Positions 1 through 8,731 of a DNA stretch of 56,272 nt are shown in pieces (position 1 is the first letter of the stretch; each line of letters starts with the position of its first letter). Position numbers and translations under genes: made by a program. The stretch comes from Prosthecobacter sp. (GTDB lineage Bacteria; Verrucomicrobiota; Verrucomicrobiia; Verrucomicrobiales; Verrucomicrobiaceae), in NCBI GenBank assembly GCA_019186985.1, contig JABARQ010000029.1:1-56272 (forward strand), read 5' to 3'. The notes under the pieces are model-generated. The model saw only the letters and a program-made list of their open reading frames with translations, was not told the origin of the DNA and did no database searches.

Positions 1-70
1 CCAGAAGCATCGCCCGTCGGCGCGCTTCCACCTGCTGTTGCTTGCTGAGTTTGCGTCCGTCTTCTTTCAT
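1..70 (-). mobile_element. 5' end of an IS630-family transposase gene (partial, runs off the window)
   Basis: Reading leftwards from an ATG at 70-68, the frame stays open to the edge and begins MKEDGRKLSKQQQVEARR. The M-K-x-D-G-R-K-L start followed by a Q/E/R-rich helix is typical of the first helix-turn-helix of IS630/Tc1-type transposases. Only about 23 residues are visible, so the family call rests on this signature. The outer end of the element should lie to the right of the start codon, in the AT-rich stretch at about 100-130, because the neighbouring gene shows recognisable homology only from about 127. IS630 elements normally duplicate a TA, and several TA steps occur there; the exact junction cannot be fixed from one side. 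Confidence 0.62.
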
Positions 71-3000
71 GCGACGCTTCCATAGCACACCATTCAATGC
101 GCGCTATCTATTTACCGCATTAATAATTACCGATTTTACCCCTACATTCAGATGGTCCGCCGTTTCCGGCGCCACCGGTTACGGCCTATATATCCGAGAC
201 CTGACCAGCGGCTCGCTGATTTATGACAATGACTCCGTTCCCAAGGGTACATCGTTTACCCTGCCTTCAGGAAAATTGACCGAAGGGCATCGCTACCGGT
301 GGAACATGCGTGCTTCCAACGCCTCCGGTTGGAGTAGTTTCAGCGGTTATCTTTTCTTTCAGATGGCCGGGCCGGAACCATACCTCTCCAGTGTCACACC
401 ATCCTCCATGCCGGCGTCCACGAGCAGCCAGACGCTAACCCTGAATGGCAGCGACTTCGTCCGCGGCGCAACCCTTGTTTTTGACCCGCCCACGGGTCCC
501 GAGATCAATAGCACCGCTTCGAAGCTCACCTTTGTCTCCAGTGCCAAGATTACCTACCAGCTCAACAATGGCGGTGACGGAGGAACATGGTCGGTGCGCG
601 TCATCAATCCTGACGGCCAGGAGTCCAACTCCCGCAGTTTCACAGTCACTCTGGGCCCGCGACCGGCAGTTTCCACCGTTTCTCCGGCCTCGATGGCGGC
701 TTCCGGGAGCACCCAGGTTCTTACCATCAATGGCAGCAACTTTGTCAGCGGTGCCGCGCTTGTGTTTGACCCTCCTACCGGGCTGGATATTCCCAGCACC
801 GCATCAAGGCTCTCCTTCGTCTCCAGCTCCAAGATCACCTATCAATTCAACAATGGCGGTGATGCTGGCACCTGGACCGTGACCGTGGTCAATCCAGACG
901 GGCAGGTGTCAGATCCGGAAAGTTTTTCAGTCATCTCCGGCCCGGCTCCTTCAATCTCCTCAGTGGATCCGCTGGTGATGCCTGCCCTGGATGGCAATCA
1001 GCCTTTGGTCATCAATGGTTCTGGCTTTGTCAGCGGCTCCTATCTGATCTTTGATCCTCCCACCGGAACCAGCATCGAAAGCGACGCGGCCAAGCTTGCC
1101 TTCACCGCCACCCGCCTGACCTACCAATTCAACAACGCCCGCGATGCCGGCACCTGGACAGTTCAGGTCTTCAATCCAGACGGGCAATACTCGCAAGTCA
1201 GAAGCTTCGTCGTCGAGACGCCCGCCAGCGCAGCGGCACCCGTCACCGCCAGTCCAGGAACGACAACGGATACCAGCGCCCTGGTCACCACCCTCTCCCC
1301 GGTCTTCAAATGGGCCGCCGCGGCCAATGCCGACCGTTACGGCCTCTACATCAGCCGCCCCCCCTACGGTTCCGCGAACATGGTTTATCAGAAAACCAAT
1401 GTCCCGGCTGGCACATCCTTCACGCTACCCATCACCCTGGAGGCGGACACGAAGTATCGCTGGCAGATGACTTCCTTCAACGCCGCAGGCGCGGAAAGCC
1501 CGGTTCCATCCGATCTCCGTTATTTCAAGACTCCAGCAGCCTCCCTCGGACCGCCGTCCTTGATAGGTCCAGGCACGTCAACAGAAAATGGCTTCATCGT
1601 GGCCTCTCTCACACCTCAACTGACCTGGACCGTCGTCAACGGCGCAGTGTATTACGGCTTGTACCTCAGCAGACATCCTTACGGTGCCTCCAACATTGTC
1701 TACAGCAGCACAAGCCTCCAGGGTACATCCCACACTCTGCCATCCGGAAAACTGGCGGCGTCCACCCGCTATCGATGGAACATGACGGCTTTCAATGCGG
1801 ATGGTGCTGAGAGCACGGTGTCAGGTCATCTCTATTTCCAGACCCAGGGAGTTCCGGGTTCCCCTGTTCTTTCCCATGAGGCGCCCGTTTATGTCGACGG
1901 CAAAGGACCTAGCGTGCGCCTTAACTGGACAAAGTCCGCCGGCTCCACCAGCTTCGAACTGTTCCGCAATGGCTCATCTCTCGGAGACAAAGGGGACGCT
2001 GCCACATTCACCGACGACTCGGGTCTTACAGCAGGCGCCACATGCAAGTATTATGTCCTGGCAAAAGGACCCGGCGGCTCAGCGAAGTCCAACGAGGTGC
2101 AGGCGGTGCTGCCAGGCCCCGCTCTTTCGCGTGCCAACCTCGTCCCCGGCAATGTCCTTTTCAGTCCTTCTACGGTCGCTGCCGGCCAAGCCATCCAGGT
2201 GCAGTTCACCATCAGCAATGCAGGCAATACCAGGTCTGGCGCGTGCAAGGCCAGACTGCGTTTGTCCAAGGACAAGGTGCTGACCAGCAGCGACATCGGA
2301 CTGCAGCCGCTGGATGTCGCCGTTCCGGAGATCATCGCAGGACAGGAATTCTCGCCGCCGAAGGCTTCTTTTGTGGTTCCGCCCGGCCTGGCGCCGGGAA
2401 GCTACTATGTGGGCGTCTTTGCAGACTCCGAATTTCAGGTGGATCAGCCCATTCTTGATGATGGAGCCCTTTCCACGGCCACGCTGACGGTTTCCGCGCC
2501 TGAGAGCATCGACACTGATCTCACGGTGCAGAATGTGACCTTTTCGCCAGCCCAGGGCCAGGCCGGCTCGCTCATCAAGGTTTCAGCCCTGCTCTTTAAC
2601 GACGGCGCCGACCTGGTCGAAGGCGTTGCCGCACGAGCCTATCTCAGCACGGATCAAACCATCAACGAGGCTGACACGCCTCTGTCGCAGGCGGTTCCAG
2701 TTGGAAAAATAGGAGGCAAGGGCACCTTTCCCCTGGAGATCAACACCAGCTTACCCGCCTCGGTCAAAACGGGCTCCTACTACATCGGCATCATGTCAGA
2801 TGTGAACAAAAAGGTGGCGTCCAGGACGAGTCGAGAAAACGTCGCTTCCGCGCTGACCTACACCGTGACCGCAGCGCCGGACGCCGCTGTCGGTGTCACC
2901 AAGCTGCTACCCCTCAATCCCGTTGCAGATGGCCAGTCCCACATCATGACCCTCGAAGGACGGAATTTCTCCTCATCAACCGTCCTCCAACTCGTTGAGT

Positions 3001-6000
3001 CGAGGCATCCAGCCATAGTTTACACCAAATCTTCCGAGGACATCCTTCAGGTGAAACCAGAGTTCATCGAGTTTCGCGCCAATTTTGGAGTCGACGCCGG
3101 CGAGTGGACTCTGCTCGTTTCTTCCCCCGGCCACAAGACGGTGATGGTGCCCTTCAGCGTCATCATGCCGCCGCTGGCTGCGGGAAGCCTGGACATCCGC
3201 TGGCTCACGGAAGAAGAAGAGGATGGATATTCGGACAACACATTTACGGCGGAGGTGGTCCATTTGGGGTCCGATTTTCCGGCGTCGGCTGGCACGCCCG
3301 TGCTCAGCCCGGTCACTGGCAGGGTCGAAAAGATTTCCTCTTATGCCAGCTACGGAAGCCATTTTGTCGTCATCAAGACCAAGGTGCCTGCCAATCGGAA
3401 ATTTCTCTGTGAGGATGGCAGTGAGCAGGCCGCCACGGATGGTTATTTGCGCATTTACTTTGGTCATCTGATGTCCGGACCCACCGGCAATACACGCTCA
3501 AGTCTGACCGAAGGCTCCGAGGTGATCGCGGGACAGACCGTGATCGGTTACATCGCACCGCCATCGCTGAATGGCGGGTGGGTTGGAGAGCATCTTCATG
3601 TCGGCGCTTTGCGAGGCCCGCCAAAACCCTTTAAATTCAAGACCGCCATCCCGGGCGGTTCGGATGGATCGACTGAATACCCCGGCCTCTGGCGTCAGGT
3701 TGATGTGGCGGGAAAGGACACCCTGGGCAGCGTGAGGTCCTACTTGGTCAATCCGTCGCAGATCAACTGGAGTGAACTTTCGGACCAGCAGGTCGTGACG
3801 ATCGTCAACGAAGACCAGTTCAAAAACCCTGAACCATCCCTCATATCCGCCAAAATCGACGAGCTGTCGGTGGCTTACAAGGTGCCGGCCGTGGTCATCA
3901 AGGCTCTTGTCGAGATTGAATCGGACTGGCTTCAGTTCAAGCCGGGCAAGCTCAACGAACGGAAGGAGCTTGACAAGGATGGAAACCTCAAGGGAATCAG
4001 CTATGGCCTGACCCAGTTTTTGGTCTACGCAGCTGAATTGAAAAAGGCCAGGTTCACCCGTTCACTTTGCGCGCGCCCCACCGAGAATCGACCGCAGGGT
4101 GAAAACAATCACACGCTCGCCTATGAAACCGTGGAGATTGACCTCAACAGCCTTAGGTACGACTGGGCGTACAACCTGGAAATGGGGGTCCGCTATCTGC
4201 TGTCCAAGCGCATCGAAACATGGGGTTCACCCATCCAGTCGGAAGCGGTGGATGCACCGGAGATTTTGGAAAACTGGTATTATCCTCTTGCCTATTACAA
4301 CGGGGCAGCTGCGGGCGGCGTCAACGACCCCCGCATGTCCTTTGCCAGAAGCATCCCTGCGGCTCTCAGTGAAGGTCGGGGGCACTTCCCCTATCAGGAG
4401 AAGGTCTTCAACACCATCGCCCAACTCTATGCATTGACGCCGGAAAAGAGCGCCTTTTTCGGCCCCCCGATCAAAGCGCTGCTTCCCGGCCCTTCTGCGG
4501 TCGGTGAAGCAGATGGCCGCTTCGACTATGTTCTGGAGGAGTTCGGCTTTTACGACTGGTGCAAATTCAACCGGGATGGTTCTGTGGTGACAGGACCTTC
4601 GGGTGGAGCCAAGACCATTCTTTCCGGCCACCCAGGTCACGTGGTCGCCTTTGGCAGGCCGGGAGCTGAACACACGGAGGTGCTTGGTCGCGTGGTGGAT
4701 CAGTCTGGCAATCCCGTCGTGGGAGCGAAGTTCACCATGGCGGTACAGAGCTCCGCCTCGGCGGCAGCCGGGCGTTTGATAAAAAGCACAGCCGCAGCGC
4801 TCACCGCATCACCCACGACTTCCGGACAATCCGTGGGACGCAGGGGTGCCACGAACAAGCTCGGTCAGTTCAAGTTTTCAGACGTGCCGCGATCCTCTCT
4901 TGTTGTTCTCAACCAGTTGGAGTCCGTGGGTCTCGGCAGCGGGGTTTCTCGTGAGATCGATGTCAGCGTGGACAAGGAACTCACGCTGGAACTCCCGCGG
5001 TCATTCTATAAACCGGCCATTGAGAGCCATCCCAGCCCGTCGGTCAGGCGGCTGGGTGAATCTGCTGTGTTTTCAGTGCGCTTCAGCGGCAGTGGTCCGG
5101 TCACAGTGCAATGGCGGCATAACGGCGTCCTCATTCCCGGTGCGGACAAGGATGACCTCCGCATTGACTCGGCCGATGGTTCTCATGCAGGCAACTATTA
5201 TGCCGTCGTCACGAATGCTTATGGTGAAGCGTACAGCCGCTCCGCCTCCCTCACACTGGTAGATCAGGCTGCTTCCACCTTAAGGATCAAATCACTCACG
5301 GTCATGGCCTTCGAACATCAGGCAGCGGCCTCCCTGCATCTGACCAGGTCGGGTTCGCCCGACGGCCGTGTGCGCTGCACTTTCCTTACCCAGGACGGCA
5401 CCGCCCGGAAATGGCTCGATTTCCAGCCCGTCGAAGGATCTGTTGTCTTTGAAGGCGGACAGCGGGAGGCGCTCATTCGGATCCCGCTAGTAGATGACGG
5501 CATCACTGAGCCGCCCGAATCCTTCACGGTCAAGCTTGCCGGACCTGGCCTGGCAGCGACTGCAACCATCAGAATCGAGGACAATGAAGCCTGTCCTTAC
5601 CTGGACTGGCGAGGCGACTTTCTTGGCGTCGTGGAAGGCGCTGCAGATGTTTCCGGGATTGCACGCCTGACCATATCCGGCACGGGCATCTTCACGGGAT
5701 CCTTGCAGTCAGCCTCCGCCACTCTGGCTTTCAAAGGGGCCTTGGATGCGAATGGCAGAGCCACCGTTGCTGTTGGCTCCGCAGGCCGCTTCCTTCGCAT
5801 TCAGGTTGGATCCGAACCTGGCTTTGGCGCCTTATCGTTAACTCTTCTCAATGAAGATGGTATTGAACTGGCAGCCGGTGGTGTCTCACGGTCTGTCTCC
5901 GTCCCGGGTGACACGAACGCCGTTTCCGGGCGTTACACTTTTCGCCTCATGCGCCTCGCAGGCTCCGGAGTGCCGGCAGGGGACGGCTTCGGAACTGCTG

Positions 6001-7451
6001 TCGTTGATGCCAAAGGCAGGGTCAGCGCTGCCGTTCGGCTTCCCGACAGCGTTTTTGTGACGCAATCCACTCCGCTGCTGCCGGGTGGAGAATGGCCGTG
6101 CCTGCTCAAACCCTATGGAACTGCGGGCGGGGTCTTCGGCCGCTTGCGTTTCTTATCCACCTCTCCGACAAGCGATTTGGAAGGCACGCTTAAATGGGTT
6201 AAGCCGACTCAGTCCGCCCTGGCTTTCTTCCCAGCTGGTTTTGTCGCGGACGTGGCGGTTGTGGGGTCACGCTACGTCGCGCCCGTCGCCGCCAGACCCT
6301 GGTGGCCTGGTTTGCCGTTGTCGCCAGCCAATGCCGAGCTTTCCTGGCTCCATCCAACAGCAGACGATCTGCCGGCGCCGCTCATGCTCAATCTGGGTTC
6401 CGCCACCGTTGTTTCGGTGCCTGGAAAAGCCACGCTTGCTCTCAACAAAGCCACGGGAGGAGTCACCTCGTCAGCGGTTCTGGCCAACAGGCAGACACTG
6501 TCCGGATCCGGGGTTGTTCTTCAAAAACAGGGATACGGAATCGGACAATTCACCCGCGCCTCTCAGACGGGTTCATGGGAATTGCGCGATCCATCGCTGC
6601 CTGCTGGCGTCCTTGTGAGCGCTGTCGCTAATCCCGTTGAAGGTGGGACGGTTTCCGGTGCCGGAACCTTCGTTCCTGGGCAGACGGTAAGCCTGCTGGC
6701 GTCTCCTTCGACAGACTTTGAGTTCCTGGGTTGGATTGAAGGCGGAACCGCCGTGTCGAACACGCCGCTGTATCAGTTTCCTGCCATCAGCACCCGTTCA
6801 TTGACTGCCATCTTCCAGGCACTGTCGCAGTCCTCTTTCCAGGACAGCTTCAACCGCGCCGACAACCCCGTGCTCGACAATGGCTGGCTCAACAGCACAG
6901 CCGTGTCGGGATCAGGCTGGCTGGATACCAACATCCTGAACGGCACCCTCAGAATCGTTAACAACCGCGCTGAAAACTCTCAAACTTCGGGCGTGGCCGG
7001 CATCCATCGCCCGTTCAATCACTCCCAGGGAATTCGAGTTGAAGCCACTTTCACTCATAAGAACGGGGCAGGCTCGCTTAAGTACCGCCACATGCACGCC
7101 ATCGGCATCCGCAGCAGTGGCGTCATTGGCGAAGGTTACGCGGTCGTTTTCACCCGTTCGGACGAATCCTTCAACAACTCCCAGTTCATTCTCCTCGACG
7201 GAACTACAGTCGTGGCAAAACAAAACGTCACGTTTCAATTCCGCGACTCCATCCGCACCGAGGTGGATTTTAAGGCGGACGGCAGCATCCATGTCCACGC
7301 CTTCGATCTCGAAGCGCCCGCCACCAATTATAACTTCGACTTTCCTGCCCGTGCCGTGTCAGCTTCCGGCAGTCAGGTCATCTTGGTGACCGAAGGCTGC
7401 AGCGGCAGTCTGCGGAGTTCCATCGATAATGTCGCCATAGCTCAGTTCTAG
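42..7451 (+). CDS. Giant secreted multidomain protein with M23 peptidase and lytic transglycosylase domains, 5'-truncated
   Basis: Frame of 2469 codons, open to the left edge. Codons before about 127 overlap the IS end, so the native N-terminus and any signal peptide are missing. Domains in order (approximate residues): fragment of a WxxxxxAxxYGLYI repeat (30-105); three near-identical TIG/IPT-like repeats ending in the VxNPDGQ motif (109-395); two more YGLY repeats (395-605); FN3-like (607-695); two CARDB-like domains (697-945); a fourth TIG-like (950-1050); LytM/M23-like domain with HLGSD near 1073 and HLHVG near 1185; SLT-type transglycosylase with catalytic-type E in ALVEIES near 1288 and GLTQF near 1322; carboxypeptidase-regulatory-like (1546-1640); Ig-like (1660-1740); Calx-beta (1747-1850); InlB-type repeat (2188-2260); jelly-roll/LamG-like end (2266-2469). 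The protein probably acts on peptidoglycan or as a surface adhesin. No sorting tail is seen. Confidence 0.8.
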   Translation: MLSLRPSSFMRRFHSTPFNARYLFTALIITDFTPTFRWSAVSGATGYGLYIRDLTSGSLIYDNDSVPKGTSFTLPSGKLTEGHRYRWNMRASNASGWSSFSGYLFFQMAGPEPYLSSVTPSSMPASTSSQTLTLNGSDFVRGATLVFDPPTGPEINSTASKLTFVSSAKITYQLNNGGDGGTWSVRVINPDGQESNSRSFTVTLGPRPAVSTVSPASMAASGSTQVLTINGSNFVSGAALVFDPPTGLDIPSTASRLSFVSSSKITYQFNNGGDAGTWTVTVVNPDGQVSDPESFSVISGPAPSISSVDPLVMPALDGNQPLVINGSGFVSGSYLIFDPPTGTSIESDAAKLAFTATRLTYQFNNARDAGTWTVQVFNPDGQYSQVRSFVVETPASAAAPVTASPGTTTDTSALVTTLSPVFKWAAAANADRYGLYISRPPYGSANMVYQKTNVPAGTSFTLPITLEADTKYRWQMTSFNAAGAESPVPSDLRYFKTPAASLGPPSLIGPGTSTENGFIVASLTPQLTWTVVNGAVYYGLYLSRHPYGASNIVYSSTSLQGTSHTLPSGKLAASTRYRWNMTAFNADGAESTVSGHLYFQTQGVPGSPVLSHEAPVYVDGKGPSVRLNWTKSAGSTSFELFRNGSSLGDKGDAATFTDDSGLTAGATCKYYVLAKGPGGSAKSNEVQAVLPGPALSRANLVPGNVLFSPSTVAAGQAIQVQFTISNAGNTRSGACKARLRLSKDKVLTSSDIGLQPLDVAVPEIIAGQEFSPPKASFVVPPGLAPGSYYVGVFADSEFQVDQPILDDGALSTATLTVSAPESIDTDLTVQNVTFSPAQGQAGSLIKVSALLFNDGADLVEGVAARAYLSTDQTINEADTPLSQAVPVGKIGGKGTFPLEINTSLPASVKTGSYYIGIMSDVNKKVASRTSRENVASALTYTVTAAPDAAVGVTKLLPLNPVADGQSHIMTLEGRNFSSSTVLQLVESRHPAIVYTKSSEDILQVKPEFIEFRANFGVDAGEWTLLVSSPGHKTVMVPFSVIMPPLAAGSLDIRWLTEEEEDGYSDNTFTAEVVHLGSDFPASAGTPVLSPVTGRVEKISSYASYGSHFVVIKTKVPANRKFLCEDGSEQAATDGYLRIYFGHLMSGPTGNTRSSLTEGSEVIAGQTVIGYIAPPSLNGGWVGEHLHVGALRGPPKPFKFKTAIPGGSDGSTEYPGLWRQVDVAGKDTLGSVRSYLVNPSQINWSELSDQQVVTIVNEDQFKNPEPSLISAKIDELSVAYKVPAVVIKALVEIESDWLQFKPGKLNERKELDKDGNLKGISYGLTQFLVYAAELKKARFTRSLCARPTENRPQGENNHTLAYETVEIDLNSLRYDWAYNLEMGVRYLLSKRIETWGSPIQSEAVDAPEILENWYYPLAYYNGAAAGGVNDPRMSFARSIPAALSEGRGHFPYQEKVFNTIAQLYALTPEKSAFFGPPIKALLPGPSAVGEADGRFDYVLEEFGFYDWCKFNRDGSVVTGPSGGAKTILSGHPGHVVAFGRPGAEHTEVLGRVVDQSGNPVVGAKFTMAVQSSASAAAGRLIKSTAAALTASPTTSGQSVGRRGATNKLGQFKFSDVPRSSLVVLNQLESVGLGSGVSREIDVSVDKELTLELPRSFYKPAIESHPSPSVRRLGESAVFSVRFSGSGPVTVQWRHNGVLIPGADKDDLRIDSADGSHAGNYYAVVTNAYGEAYSRSASLTLVDQAASTLRIKSLTVMAFEHQAAASLHLTRSGSPDGRVRCTFLTQDGTARKWLDFQPVEGSVVFEGGQREALIRIPLVDDGITEPPESFTVKLAGPGLAATATIRIEDNEACPYLDWRGDFLGVVEGAADVSGIARLTISGTGIFTGSLQSASATLAFKGALDANGRATVAVGSAGRFLRIQVGSEPGFGALSLTLLNEDGIELAAGGVSRSVSVPGDTNAVSGRYTFRLMRLAGSGVPAGDGFGTAVVDAKGRVSAAVRLPDSVFVTQSTPLLPGGEWPCLLKPYGTAGGVFGRLRFLSTSPTSDLEGTLKWVKPTQSALAFFPAGFVADVAVVGSRYVAPVAARPWWPGLPLSPANAELSWLHPTADDLPAPLMLNLGSATVVSVPGKATLALNKATGGVTSSAVLANRQTLSGSGVVLQKQGYGIGQFTRASQTGSWELRDPSLPAGVLVSAVANPVEGGTVSGAGTFVPGQTVSLLASPSTDFEFLGWIEGGTAVSNTPLYQFPAISTRSLTAIFQALSQSSFQDSFNRADNPVLDNGWLNSTAVSGSGWLDTNILNGTLRIVNNRAENSQTSGVAGIHRPFNHSQGIRVEATFTHKNGAGSLKYRHMHAIGIRSSGVIGEGYAVVFTRSDESFNNSQFILLDGTTVVAKQNVTFQFRDSIRTEVDFKADGSIHVHAFDLEAPATNYNFDFPARAVSASGSQVILVTEGCSGSLRSSIDNVAIAQF

Positions 7452-7662
7452 GCGACTTCTTTGATTTTTAACACTGATGCAAAAGCCGGGCCGGGCGCAA
7501 CATCTGGCCCTTGTTGCCTTATGAAGGACTGCCCGTCCTTGGGCTCCGCCATTTCGGAACACCGCCGAGCTGGGACGAGCGCAGAGATGAGTTTGGGAAT
7601 GGGTTTTCTCTGCGGGCAGCCCCCTTCCTGAGGGATATCTGTTTGATCGCATCGTTTGCCCT

Positions 7663-8616
7663 TCACCGGCCGTGCGGTTCAAAGGCGATGTTTTCGCAGC
7701 CGGGCTTGGGGTCGGTGTTCCGGCAGATCCACTGCCAGCGGCTGGTTTCCTGGACAAAGGGCTGAGGCGGGCCCTGGAGGATGCGGAACCTGCCGCGCAG
7801 CTCGCCGCCGTCCTCCACCTTGAGCGCACGCGCCGCCACCGTGCCGTCGAGCATGCCGCCCGGCAGCAGGATGACCGTTCCCTCGCAGACAAAGTCGCCG
7901 GTGGCCTTGCCGGCCACGCGCAGCTCGCGGCAGCGCACCTCGTGAAGGAAGCTGGCCTCGGCGCCCTCGGCGATCAGCAGCCGTTCCGCCTGCACATGAT
8001 CCGCCACCAGTCCGACATGACGGATCACGCTGGCCTCGGGAATCCGTGAGCGTGAAGTCAGGTCCTCCCGCTCCAGCTTCCGCAGGCAGACGGGGCAGGT
8101 GGGGGCGCGGCAGTCGCCCGCCGTGGCGATGTTGAAGAAGAAGTCGCTGCGTTCCGCCGGCAGGCTGAGCAGCACCTGGTGCAGGGTGTCGGCGTCCACG
8201 GCTTCCATCTGATGCTGCTGCGCGGCGAGCAGGGCCGCCGGGCTGAAGCCTCCGGGTGCCACCAGGATGCCGCGGGCGCGGTCGGCGGTGCGCACTTCAC
8301 GCGCAAAGTGCATCACGGTTTCCGGCGTGGCGCCCCATTCGTTCCAGGCGGCCGTCTTCACCAGGGCGCGTCGGGGATGCGGGGTGTTGACCTGCTCCAG
8401 CATGGCAAACATCACCGATCCATCCTCCAGCACCATGGAGCGGGCCAGCTCGCAGCCGCTGTGGGCGGCGATGGCCCGCACCAGCTCGGCCAGGCGCAGC
8501 CAGTCGAGGCCGGCGATCAGCTCCGGCGTCCAGTGCCCGTCCTCCGCCCCGGCCGTGATCAGCCCGGCCTGCTGGGAGAAGCCGGCTTCGGCAAGCGTGC
8601 TGAAGGGATCGAGCAT
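7663..8616 (-). CDS. Mrr-like endonuclease-fold protein fused to a bactofilin-like C-terminus
   Basis: 317 residues. The N-terminal part (about 35-165) has the order of the Mrr/restriction-endonuclease-like fold: a helix followed by an acidic loop (LEDGSV), a strand with a lysine (ALVKTAAW) where Mrr proteins have QxK, then the strand GILVAPGGFS and helix AALLAAQQH typical of Mrr C-terminal segments. The glutamate expected beside the catalytic lysine is not clear, so activity is doubtful. A single CPVC pair follows near 185. The C-terminal third (about 205-290) has short alternating hydrophobic turns (AERLLIAEGAEASF, GTVILLPGGMLDGTV) like the beta-helix of bactofilins. It is divergent from RNase R with a 115-bp spacer. 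No signal peptide, so probably cytoplasmic. Function unknown; a DNA- or scaffold-binding role is a guess. Confidence 0.6.
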   Translation of the reverse strand: MLDPFSTLAEAGFSQQAGLITAGAEDGHWTPELIAGLDWLRLAELVRAIAAHSGCELARSMVLEDGSVMFAMLEQVNTPHPRRALVKTAAWNEWGATPETVMHFAREVRTADRARGILVAPGGFSPAALLAAQQHQMEAVDADTLHQVLLSLPAERSDFFFNIATAGDCRAPTCPVCLRKLEREDLTSRSRIPEASVIRHVGLVADHVQAERLLIAEGAEASFLHEVRCRELRVAGKATGDFVCEGTVILLPGGMLDGTVAARALKVEDGGELRGRFRILQGPPQPFVQETSRWQWICRNTDPKPGCENIAFEPHGR

Positions 8617-8731
8617 GGTCAGATCGTGGGTCAGGCCATCCTACGTGGCGGAGCAGGGGCGGGCAACCCGGCACTTCACCTGCCGGCAAGACAGTCCGTG
8701 CATCCCGGCGACAACGGTGCCATGGTGGAGG

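Noticed and set aside
7524..7540. Hairpin AAGGAC-TGCCC-GTCCTT after the giant gene, as terminator
   Set aside because: No T-run follows and the stem is only 6 bp. The 211-bp gap holds nothing else I can name.
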